Positions 54,244 to 64,000 of a stretch of 64,000 nucleotides of DNA are shown here, one piece after another; the first letter of the stretch is position 1; each line of letters opens with the position of its first letter. This DNA comes from Excoecaria cochinchinensis (Eukaryota; Streptophyta; Magnoliopsida; Malpighiales; Euphorbiaceae). The position numbers were made by a program, and so were the translations under genes. Location of the stretch: NCBI GenBank assembly GCA_947683425.1, contig CANTUQ010000077.1, positions 558,001 to 622,000 on the forward strand, read 5' to 3'. The notes under the pieces are model-generated. The model saw only the letters and a list, made by a program, of their open reading frames with translations. It was not told the DNA's origin and made no database searches.

Positions 54244-57200
54244 AATTAAGAAAATATTTTATATTTAATATTAATAAAATATACAATAAACAAATTTAGG
54301 GCAAAATAACCCCACTTGTCTGATCAAGTTCCTTTTTTCATAAACATCCATTCTCTTTAACTTTTCTTCTCAGCCGCGCCAACTCCCCTCCTCGCCATCT
54401 CAACGGCGAGGTTATACCCACCGGCCAATCACCACCGCTGCCCTAACACCTTCCGTGCAATCTCCCTCCGTAACTTATAAAATTTTATTTTTCAAAGCTC
54501 TTCTATTCCTAAGTTCGATTGTGGCCTGTGTTCCATAGAGTTGGGGGTCGGGAGAAGTGCGGTAAGTAGTCTACCTTTCTCTTTAAATTTATTGTGATTC
54601 AGTAAAGAAAACTAAGTTATTCAGTATCTAGGGCTATTGTATCTATTCTCTCTCTATGTGTTTTTTCTTTGGAATAAACTTGTTATCTTTATTTGTTTGT
54701 CGAGTTGATTTGGTAGAAATTTAAGTAGGTTCGATGCTGAGAAGTCTTTACCGCACTCTTGCCTCTGGTTGTCATCATACCCCTTTTTGATGCTTGTTTC
54801 CTTTACCTAGGCTGGCTAGAAATGTTTGAGGACCTTCTTCTGCGTGGCTCTGTTTTTCCTGCTTTGAGTTGTGATTGGAATTATAAAGTTTAGCTTTCTG
54901 TTTTTCATGATTAGACTCCATCGATTGTCTATTTGGATTGTTAATTTTAAGCATACTGAAATAAATAAATTGTCTATTTGGATCCAGTATTTACTGATAC
55001 AACTCCAGCAACAGAAGAAATAAAGACAATATTGGCTTGGCCTGAAGCTTTTAAAAATGGATGAGCAAGTTGGCAGATGTGATATGCCGATTCATGATTT
55101 GTCCTTATTGTAGATGACATATCCTCTGCTGTCACCTCTAAGGTTGTTGTTCTTGGGTTATACCCCACGTTGTTTATCTAATTTTCAAAACAATTCCATA
55201 CTTAACTTTCAATGTTAAATCCAACCAGCTTGATCCATGATTGAATAAAAATAATAATAAATCAACCAGAAACTAAAATCTTAGTCTTATGTAATAATTG
55301 AACTTTTACTAGTTTGAGCATTGATAATTATTGGTCAAATTCAACAATGCACTTACAACTATCAGAAAGTGTTTAATGTATCTTTTTATGCACTGATCTA
55401 TTAATATCCTTCCATGTAAAAAAACTGAATTTTAGTTTACAATTTTAAACTAATTGTAAAAATTGATTTTCTGATACAGCAACGAGCTATTTTTTTTCTT
55501 TTTCTCTCTAAAGTATTTGAAATAGAACATTTTTATTCATGTATTCCCTTTTATCGAATTATTTGAAATTGAGGACTTTTGCTCCTATATATTTTCAAAT
55601 AGGTAATTTTTGCCCATAAATTTATAGAAATGAACATATTTTATCCTAAACTAAACAGTATGTGACATTTTAAGACCGATATGTAGTATTAATGGAATGC
55701 TTTTATTATTATGCACAAGTGAAGCAAAGCTGAATTGTTTTGTAAATTACCTGCAGAAGATGCATAACAACAGCTGATAGCCACATAAATATCCTTATAA
55801 AGGTAACAAAGAGTCTTCTCCTTTTCTATTAGTAGCTTTTCCGTTATTTTATTCTGTTACAATTTTGCTTTCGTGCTGTGGCTGTAGTTTTTCTATTTTT
55901 TATATTTTTTTTTTGTGTTATTAATGCATACTTTAGCATAACCTTTACCCAAATTTATGTTTCTTAAGCTGGGCATGAGTTTTCTGAGATGTTTCTGAGA
56001 TGGTTTACCTAAAATATAGCCAAACAAAATAAAATGGGGATACCAGAAAATAGGCAAAGGGCAAAGCTTGTAAAGTGAAATTGAAAGGTTTTACCTTTTA
56101 CCACAGGAGGTAATAGAGTGAATAGGAGGGCGATAGGAAACTTCCAAAAAGACTAAGATAAAAATAAAAATAAAGTAAGGTCACATTTAGAGTATAGTAA
56201 CATAACATTTGCAGAGAGATAGAAAACTTTAACTTTTTCAGAACAGAGAATCTGAAAATTAGGTTCTTTTACAAGGCAAAGGGCAATTGGGGCACGCATG
56301 TCATGCTTTTGTAACCAAAGTTTTAAAGAGAGTCCTACATTTCTTTTTTGACTATTTAAGGCTACATGACCCAAAATAAAGGTTTGACTTGCAAACATAG
56401 CCATTCTTCAGAAAAAGAAATAAATGGATAAAAATGGTTTATTGTAGTGAAGCAGAAGCATTTTACAGATATCATCTTTTCTTTTTTCTAACTTGTAAAA
56501 ATGGGTATCTATTGGGTTTGGTACTTCTAATGTATTTCTGCCATATAGCCTCAAAAAGTTATTTTGCGTATGCCATGGAAATTACTCGTTACTGCTCCTT
56601 ATAAATTTTTGCATGATGCTCTCTTCGACTATTAGAAACTTTGATACTCTTTAAAACCTTCATGACATGGCCATGTCCTGCCCCCTATCCAAGTTTCACC
56701 CTTAAATGATTGTCCACTCTCTTTTTTTTTTAATATATATATATATAGGAAAATTGCATTCTTTTGCGTGACAATTTGATTTGTCATACAACTTAATACG
56801 CATTATAAGATTAAATCATTATAGTATAATGATTTCAATAATAAATTTAAAAATACTCAATAAAAAAATATATATATAATTTTTTATTATATAAGACCTA
56901 TTAATGTATTTGACAAATTGAGAGGAATATTTAACTTGCAAATTCCAGGACAACTATATGCCTAAACAACCTGACCACTAAGACTCATATATATGGAACT
57001 GCAATAAATTTTTTTCCCTAAACCAGCAGCCAAAACCAGCAGCGAAAAGAAGATATACATCAAATTGGAGAATAAATCTCTTCACGTTCCCTGCAATAAA
57101 TAAACATTCCTAATTTGCACAAATGAGGTTGCACCAAATCTCAAAATAAGGACTAGTCTGTTACGTAGCAATATTCTCAAAAAGACACTATCAGAATTAT

Positions 57201-57948
57201 CTTTCCCAAGTAACAGGAAAAGTATGCCACCAATGTATCATACAAATGCAACGAGTGAAAACAAAGACATTTAATTGATAATGGTAGCCCACCAAATTTT
57301 GTGACCATCTTTAACCAACCTTCAAAAGGATAAAAGCAGCTTTCTGAGATGTTTCTTTTTTTTTTTTATCTTATGTTATTTCAAACTTGTATTCTTTTTG
57401 CTTGCTTTCACTTTGAAACATAGCATTGGCCTTATTGGTGTTGTCAATGTTTACATGCTTCTATATTTGCAATGTTCTTTTATATCTTAATTGTTCCTAT
57501 ATATACTGCAGGTGGCTGAAAAGATTGAGTCAGAATCAAAGTTCCAAAAAGATTTCTTGGATTAGCTGGTAGGTTTCTGACTTTCATACATATGTATCAT
57601 TGCCATTGGGTGGAATAGATTTTATATATATATATATATGTTAAACAATTATAATATTTTCTCAAAATAAAATGCAAATATGCAGTATTTGATGCTAAGA
57701 TTATTAGATCATAAATATTTGCTAAAAACAAAATGTGCTGAATGTTATTTATGTTTCTTCCTGAAACTGCTTTGTGCTGCAACTTATAAAATTGATGTCA
57801 TTTTCACATTTTGAATTATGTCAAACATCCAAAGCATTTTCTACTTTGGCAAGTAATGTTCATCATTTACTTTTTGAGGATCTTGCAATTAATTTATGTT
57901 GAATCCTTAATGTAATTTTCAAATTTATTTTATACTGTTCTAGGATAA
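54244..57948 (+). other. CACTA 5' region between subterminal repeats and transposase
   Basis: Mostly AT-rich. A GC-richer block (54365-54560) ends in GAAGTGCG|GTAAGTAG and may be a 5'-UTR exon or another captured piece. An exon-like block at about 57513-57570 sits between GCAG and GTAGGT (frame VAEKIESESKFQKDFLD). The gene fragment at 54986-55177 is listed separately. No other coding signal is convincing. Confidence 0.5.
54986..55177 (-). pseudogene. Captured tropinone-reductase-like (SDR) gene fragment
   Basis: Minus strand translates to INNVGYNPRTTTLEVTAED, then a stretch with TIRTNHESAYHICQLAHPFL and KASGQANIVFISSVAGVVSV. These are the NNxG segment, the TNxESAxHxxQLAHPxL helix and the IVFISSVAG strand with catalytic Ser of tropinone-reductase-like short-chain dehydrogenases. 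About 64 codons are open and bounded by unrelated DNA; the catalytic YxxxK part and the Rossmann Gly motif are absent. The fragment lies opposite to the transposase genes. Gene-fragment capture by CACTA elements is known. It is not a functional enzyme. Confidence 0.85.
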
Positions 57949-60900
57949 ATGGAGAATTTGGATCATAGTTGGATGTACGATAGGTTGGATGGTCGAGGGG
58001 GACTAAAGTTAAGTTTTATTCATGGCGTGAATACTTTCGTTGACTTTTCATATACCCAAAGGCAATTCATGAGCGGTGTAAACATAAAGTGCCCCTGTAC
58101 AAAATGCCGAAACAGTAATTGTATTGATAAGGAAACTATTAAACTTCACCTTTTCAAAAATGGATTTATTCATAACTATTATGTGTGGTGGTTTCAAGGG
58201 GAGAGAGATGGGAATTTGGCAACTACAGTTACCCATTGCAATTCTAACTTCAATTTTTGATTAGATAATACAATCCGACAAATGGTTTTGGATGCTGCAA
58301 GGGGGAACTTAAACTCAGATAATGAGTGGAATTCTGTAATGGATGAGGAGCCTAATTCTGAATCATTAAGATTTTACGAGATGCTAGCAGCGTCGGATGA
58401 ACCATTATATCCTGGATGTGCTCAGTCTTTATTATCAGTAATTTCAAGGTTGTTAGATATCAAAGCAGAGCACCGTTTGTCTCAAAGGTGCTATAACCAA
58501 ATAGTGCAATTGTTGAAAGATATTTTACCAAGTAATAACATAATGATAGACAATTACTATCAATCTAAGAAATTGGTGCGTGATTTGGGCCTACCGATGC
58601 AAAAAATTGACTGTTGCAGGTCGGGTTGCATGCTATTTTGGGGTAATGATGAGCATTTAACAGTGTGCAGTCATTGTGGGAAGGAAAGGTACAATCATAA
58701 GAAGGAAAATGTGCCCTACAAACAAATGCATTATTTTCCATTGACACCAAGGTTACGTAGGTTATACAGCTCTCACGCTACAGCCCGTCACATGCGGTGG
58801 CATCATGAGCATAGCCAAGAAGATGGGGTTATGATTCATCCTTCTGACTCTAAGGCATGGAAGCGCTTTAATGAAGACCATCCAACATTTTCATCTGAGA
58901 TAAGAAATGTCAGATTAGGGTTATGCACGGATGGGTTTCAGCCATTTGGACAGTCTGGTTCGAGGTACTTTTCATGGCCAGTTATTATAACTCCATACAA
59001 TTTGCCTCCTTGGATGTGCATGAAGCAATCTTACATGTTCCTTACTGTAATTGTGCCTGGCCCAAATAATCCCAAGATGAGAATTGATGTCTATTTGCAA
59101 CCCTTAATTAATGAATTGATTGAATTGTGGGAAACAGGTATTCCAGCATATGATATATCTATGAAGCAGAACTTTCGATTGCGTGCAGCTTTGCTTTGGA
59201 CCATAAGTGACTTTCCAGCTTACTCAATGTTATCGGGATGGAGTACCGCTGGTAATTTAGCATGCCCATATTGCATGGAGGAAGGACAAGCTTTTAGGCT
59301 ACAAAATGGTGGAAAAACTTCTTGGTTCGACAACCACAGAATGTTTCTTCCTGACAATCATCCTTTCAGAAGAGACAAGAAGAACTTTACAAAAAACCGG
59401 ATGGAAAGAAGACATCGACCTCCTATAAAAATTGGTGAGGATGTGTTGAGGCATATTGATGAGTTGGGTTTGATGAAAGTAACTGTGTTGGGGGCACTAA
59501 AGCATAATAAGAAAATATGCAAAGAAACCGGCTGTGGTTGGAAGAAACGGAGCATATTTTGGGATCTTCCATATTGGAAATCAAATATAATTCGTCATTG
59601 CTTGGATGTTATGCACATTGAAAAAAATGTGTTTGATTATTTGTTCAATACAATTCTTAATGTTGATGGCAAAAATAAAGATAATGCAAAAGCACGAGCA
59701 GATGTCCAAATATACTGTGATCGGCCGAGTTTAGCTAAGGATTTAGAAACAGGAAAATATCCAAAAGCTTCATACACCTTAGATAAGCACCAAAAGCAGA
59801 TCTTACTTGATTGGTTGAAAGATTTGAAGTTCCCAGATGGGTATGTTTCTAACTTGGGCCGATGTGTGGACACAACAAAGTATCGACTATTTGGCATGAA
59901 AAGCCACGACTGTCATGTCTTTATGCAACGATTGATGCCAATTACATTTCATGAGCTACTACCACGTAATGTGTGGCAAGCAATTATGGAGTTGAGCTTA
60001 TTCTTTAAGGATCTAACCTCAACGACCATTCGCGTACAAGAGATGGAGAGATTGGAGGCAGATATCCCTCTGATATTGTGCAAACTCGAACGGATATTTC
60101 CGCTAGGATTTTTTGACTCTATGGAACATTTGCCTGTGCATCTACCATATGAAGCGAAGTTAGCAGGACCAGTCCAATATCGGTGGATGTATCCTTTTGA
60201 GAGGTAAATTTGCTATGCACTAAAAGCATTTTAATTGCCATTCTTTAAGAATATTAAGTTGGATTATATTAGCAAAATCACATTACAATTATCAATTTCA
60301 GGGAACTCCGAACTTTGAAACGAATGATTGGCAATAAAGCAAGTGTTGAAGGTTCTATTTCTGAAGCATACCTTATGGAGGAGTCAACACAATTCTTTTC
60401 TCATTATTTTGAGCCAAATGTCATGACTCGTAGTCGAAATGTACCTCGAAATGATGATGGCATTGATATAGAGCAAAACGAAGGAAATTTGTCTATATTC
60501 ACCCATCCTGGTAGGGTAGCAGGAAGACAAAGAGAAAGATTCTTATCATCAGAGGAGTATGAGGCAGCTCAAACATACATTTTGCTTAATTGTGATGAAG
60601 TTGAACAATTTGTTAGGTAACCATCTCAAATTCATCATTTGCTTAACCGCTTGATAGAAAATATAATTCGTTTACACTTTAAAATGATTTTAACATTGTT
60701 CAAATTTAGCTTGTATTTGCAACGACTCAATGATGAGTACCCCGGTTTGACACAAGAAAAAATTAATGAGAATTTAGAACGATACTTTGCATCATGGTTC
60801 AAGCAATATGTGAGTATCCAAATTTTTCATATGCTTTCTTTGTTAAGCTTTTTTTTATATCTACTTTACAAACTAAATTGACTTAGTCCTTCAAATCTTT

Positions 60901-61641
60901 AACTAGGCCCAAGCAAACATTATTCCTAACATCTTCCTACGTTGCCTTGCACTTAGACCGTTGAGAAGAGTGACATCTCATTCAATGTATTTTGTCAACG
61001 GATACAAATTTCACACCATATCTCATGCACGGGCACGAAAATCAGTTAATAGTGGTGTTTGTATAACGGGATCAACCTTCAGTGACTATTATGGACAGAT
61101 TGAGGAGATTCTTGAATTAGAATACCCTGAGTTACCCATCAAGCGCACGGTGTTGTTCAAGTGCCATTGGTTTGACCCAACTCCTACACTTGGCATTAGG
61201 GAACATCAACAATATAAATTGGTGGCAGTCAACCAACGACGTAAATTCAACAAATATGAACCATTTGTGCTAGCAATGCAAGCAACACAGGTATATTATG
61301 TCCGTTACCCAAGCATGAGAAGGGATATGGATGATTGGCTCGCAGTGTTAAAGATTAAGCCAAGGGATGTGGTAGAAGAGACAAATATTTAACTGACTAC
61401 CAACAATGAGCCAAAAGATGCATTCCAAGAAGAAGAAGTGGAGCTCCATGCGATTGATACAAATGTCATGGCTGATGAGCATATTACTTTACATGATCAT
61501 TATGGTGGGGTTATGGAAATTGATGAAAACACTGGATCTTCGCAGGAAGAGCAAGAGTTTAGTGAGGAAATTGAGGTTGAATTCGAGGACTACGAAACTA
61601 CAGAAGATGATGAATTTGAAGAAGACAATGAGAGTGATTAG
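57949..61641 (+). pseudogene. CACTA TNP2-type transposase (spliced, two nonsense codons)
   Basis: Predicted exons 57949-60203, 60302-60616, 60710-60809 and 60907-61641, all GT-AG and phase-consistent; about 1,134 codons. The N-terminal transposase-associated domain (DHSWMYDRL; KCPCTKCRN; WWFQGE), TNP2/Transposase_21 core (LYPGCAQSLLSVI; YNLPPWMCMKQSYMFLTVIV; YSMLSGWSTAGNLACPYC; RHCLDVMHIEKNVFDYL; GPVQYRWMYPFER), DUF4218 (NKASVEGSISEAYLMEES) and DUF4216 (MYFVNGYKFHT; NSGVCITG; VLFKCHWFDP; DDWLAVLKIKPRDV) come in the family order, followed by an acidic tail. It catalyses excision and insertion. TGA 58258-58260 and TAA 61390-61392 interrupt the frame; the second removes only the acidic tail. Confidence 0.9.
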
Positions 61642-61930
61642 GGCATATGATGTAGCATCTTTTGAAGTGTTTATTGTTTTCTATTTAGTGTTAATAGATG
61701 TTCTCTTATATTATGTAGCATTTTGTGGCATGGGTTTCCTTTTTTCTGTTTGGTGCTCATTTTGTGGGAGTGATTATTTTTATATTGTTGCAGGTCTATT
61801 TTATATGCAATATTGTATTACATATGCCTTTTTTCTTAATTGCTAAACATGCTTGTTACGGGTCTATTTTCTACTCATTTTGTGACATATGTTCTGTTAT
61901 ATTTTTATTTGACATTGTTACTTGCATAGA

Positions 61931-64000
61931 ATGGCTGGTAGAGGTAGAAGTCGTGCTAGTGCTGGTCATGGTAGAGGCAGATCTACATTGACCAGAGGAG
62001 GTCCAGGAGATACTTGTCCACCAATGCCTACTGTACCTGGAGCACATAGGGGTAATGAAGTAGGTACAGTTCCTACTTGTGCACCAGCGCCTATTGGACC
62101 TGGAGCTTCAACAAGTTTGCAAAGAGATGAGCAAGAATCAAAAGATGCAGCCCCTGACTATTCAGGTTCAAATGTCCAAAATGATCAACCTAACAACACA
62201 ATGTCTAATGGGGAACAACATGAAGCAGTTATTGGGGGAAATACTGTTTACGTTCATGGAAAAATGTGAGTTCTTAAAAATTATAAAATACATTATTATG
62301 ATTTTAAATTAATGCTTGTGATACAACATGAATTGTTACATGTGATTACTTGTAGGTTGGAACCTTCGAGGAAATGTTCCGAGAAGCTAACTGAAATTTT
62401 CAGGCTTGAACTTGATCCCATTGGGATCAATTGGAAGTCAGTGAGCCAACGATTGAAGGATTTTTATTGGGGAGAGTTCAAGGTAACTCAAATCTAATTC
62501 AAACGCATAAAATAAAAGGAAAAGCACATAGCCTAATTTATAAATGGCATGTAGTATGTTAATATTCAAAAACTTAGTGAACCTAGTGAATGTATGTGAT
62601 GAGTATGAAATTTTGAAGTGCTATGTTTGTGAAAGGAGTATTGGGGGTAGAGAAAATTTATTGGGAGTGTGAATTTGAACAATTGCAGGTTTGGGTAGCA
62701 TGATTTTTAAACCGTTATGCTGCCGAAATTTTTACGAATTGAATAACATGTTAACAATACCTAATAAAACTTAAACATAAAACAAAATTAACTAACTTGG
62801 AAGTAGATTTAAATGAGACAATACCATGACTTATAATAATAATATCTTAAACACTGTGTAACTTTGTAAATGTAATTAAATTGTGGCTACAGAAAACATT
62901 TACATGGAATCCTACCATTGAAAATGACGTTAAGAAAGCTTGGGAATTGAAGGCAAAAAGGAGGTACAGTGATTTCGTATCTGATATAAAGACAGGGAAA
63001 TTTATTCCAGATGCTGTGTGGGAGAGTTGGCAGTTACTGTGGCAGGATCCTAACACACAGAAGAGATGTGATCAAAATGCTGCAAATCGTAAATGTATGG
63101 CTGAAAGTGGGTCACTTGGTACACATACTGGGGGTTCTATATCGGTCAATGAGCATCGCTTAAATTTGGTAAAATCCATTCATACTACATAGCTCATAAA
63201 TTTTTAATAGATTTGATTTAAATAAGTATCTTGAGTTCATATCCTTCAACAATTTTTCTTTGTTGTTTCAAATAATGTGCAGACTAAAAAATTAGGCCGA
63301 GAACCTACACCAACAGAGATGCATTTGCATATGCATACACACAAGAATGATGGAGTTTCCTTTTTGGGCACTAAAGCCAAAGTTGTGCATGTAAGTCATT
63401 ATGGAAATGTTTTAGCATTTTTTAATTATGTCTTATTTTTAATTTGATTCTTGAAGAGAGCTTATACTATAATGCCTCTGTCTATGAAAATGAAGGAACC
63501 AAACAATTTTATTAAACAATGCCTAGTTAATTATTCTGTTAACTGAAAAGTGAAAAGAGATAAGCATAAACACATATTGACAAAAATAGTGCAAATTGTA
63601 CATATATATTAGTTAAATATATATTGAAGACAATAATTTCTACTTTTTTGTTGATCTAACTATTATTATATGCAAGTAAAGAGAAATTATTACACACATT
63701 TCATTTTAGAATGATAAAAAATTTACTTGTGATCATTTTGCTTTGTAAAACTCAATTTTCAAGGGATGATGATGATTGTCTCATGATTTGTTATTTAATA
63801 TTGATTTGATTGCAGGATAAGGTTGTTGAGTTGAGAGAACAACATTTGTCTCAAGGAAATTCAGTTGACGAGGCTCAAATTTATTATGAGGCTATTGGAG
63901 GATCGAAGAAGAGTAGGATTTATGGTCTCGGATCTGCAGGAATGCATTACTTTGGTCCTAATTTTCGTGACTCACACGGGTCAAGTGCACAGTCAGGTTC
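61931..64000 (+). CDS. CACTA second gene, TNPA/Transposase_24-type (3' end outside window)
   Basis: Exons 61931-62266, 62356-62482, 62893-63168, 63283-63390 and 63816-64000+, all with GT-AG borders and compatible phases, no stop. The N-terminus is Gly/Arg-rich (MAGRGRSRASAGHGRGRS) then low-complexity Pro/Gly. The middle and C-terminal parts have the plant Transposase (Ptta/En/Spm) pattern: FRLELDPIGINWKSVSQRLK, NDVKKAWELKAKRRYSDF, WESWQLLWQDPNTQKR, REPTPTEMHLHMHTHKNDG, GGSKKSRIYGLGSAGMHYF. By analogy with En/Spm TNPA it would bind the subterminal repeats. An AG (GCATAG) ends just before the ATG, so an upstream untranslated exon is possible. Confidence 0.85.

Larger units (their letters stand above)
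53848..64000 (+). mobile_element. CACTA (En/Spm) DNA transposon, left end to beyond the window
   Basis: Terminal CACTACAAAAAAA, subterminal palindromic repeats, a captured host-gene fragment, a TNP2-type transposase gene and a TNPA/Transposase_24-type gene, both plus strand. The insertion breaks the TR-GAG LTR after AAATCTA, so a 3-bp duplication CTA is expected on the far side. The right end is not in the window. Confidence 0.95.

Noticed and set aside
54361..54560. GC-rich block as a captured protein-coding exon
   Set aside because: It ends in a good donor site, but no frame gave a recognisable protein; a 5'-UTR exon of the transposase is equally likely.
56153..56404. 83-codon minus-strand open frame in the CACTA 5' region
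   Set aside because: No recognisable motif, composition like surrounding AT-rich DNA, and no splice context; could be a further captured piece but nothing supports it.
1..64000. Integrated pararetrovirus or other plant virus
   Set aside because: All RT-containing regions also have gypsy-order integrase and LTRs; no movement-protein or coat-protein motif was seen.

Overview
The window is repeat DNA from a flowering plant, probably a eudicot with a sizeable genome. No stand-alone host gene is visible. Almost every base can be assigned to transposable elements: Ty3/gypsy LTR retrotransposons of the Tat and Tekay/Del (chromovirus) lineages, nested in one another, and the left part of a CACTA (En/Spm) DNA transposon. 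The plant assignment rests on the Tat signatures (second RNase H, G-patch, very long LTRs), chromodomain integrases with a tRNA-iMet primer site, and CACTA TNP2/Transposase_24 genes with spliced exons.

Layout. (1) 1-14919: Tat element A, whose 5' LTR lies outside the window: leader, gag-pol (593-6912), a non-gag/pol segment with two divergent spliced accessory genes (7339-8648 minus, 9868-11844 plus), a 92-bp tandem repeat, polypurine tract and 3' LTR (12875-14919). (2) 14920-43789: gag-only Tat derivative B, joined to A's LTR without a primer-binding site. Its gag 3' part plus LTR is tandemly duplicated (3.8 kb units) and the first unit holds a 19.4-kb insertion. (3) 17228-36631: minus-strand Tekay element, 5-bp duplication CTCGT, itself split in its reverse-transcriptase region by (4) 22289-31731: plus-strand Tekay element, duplication TCCTC. 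(5) 43790-48460: primer site, leader and gag start of a third Tat copy (C), interrupted by a 3.65-kb solo LTR (44517-48167). (6) 48461-53847: gag-only Tekay derivative (TR-GAG type) on the minus strand, inserted in C's gag. (7) 53848-64000: CACTA element inserted in the right LTR of (6), with a captured tropinone-reductase-like fragment, a spliced TNP2 transposase and an open TNPA/Transposase_24-type gene that runs off the window.

How the parts work together. Gag, protease, reverse transcriptase/RNase H and integrase of each retroelement would form its own particle and integration machinery, and the gag-only elements could only move with enzymes supplied in trans. Nearly all the polyproteins are dead. 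The damage is mainly single nonsense codons that look like C-to-T decay of CAG, CAA, CGA and TGG codons, as expected for methylated DNA. The least damaged genes belong to the CACTA element.

The most interesting signals are: (a) the divergent accessory gene pair in Tat A with its own TATA boxes, introns and a perfect dyad in the shared promoter; (b) clusters of CG-rich palindromes at nearly the same offset (about 1.1 kb) inside four otherwise diverged Tekay LTR families, with a CACGAGTCGTG-type core also found in the Tat B LTR; (c) a conserved double hairpin near the 3' end of all these Tekay LTRs; (d) the captured gene fragment in the CACTA element. All coordinates come from reading the sequence; family names are from motif recognition, not database searches.
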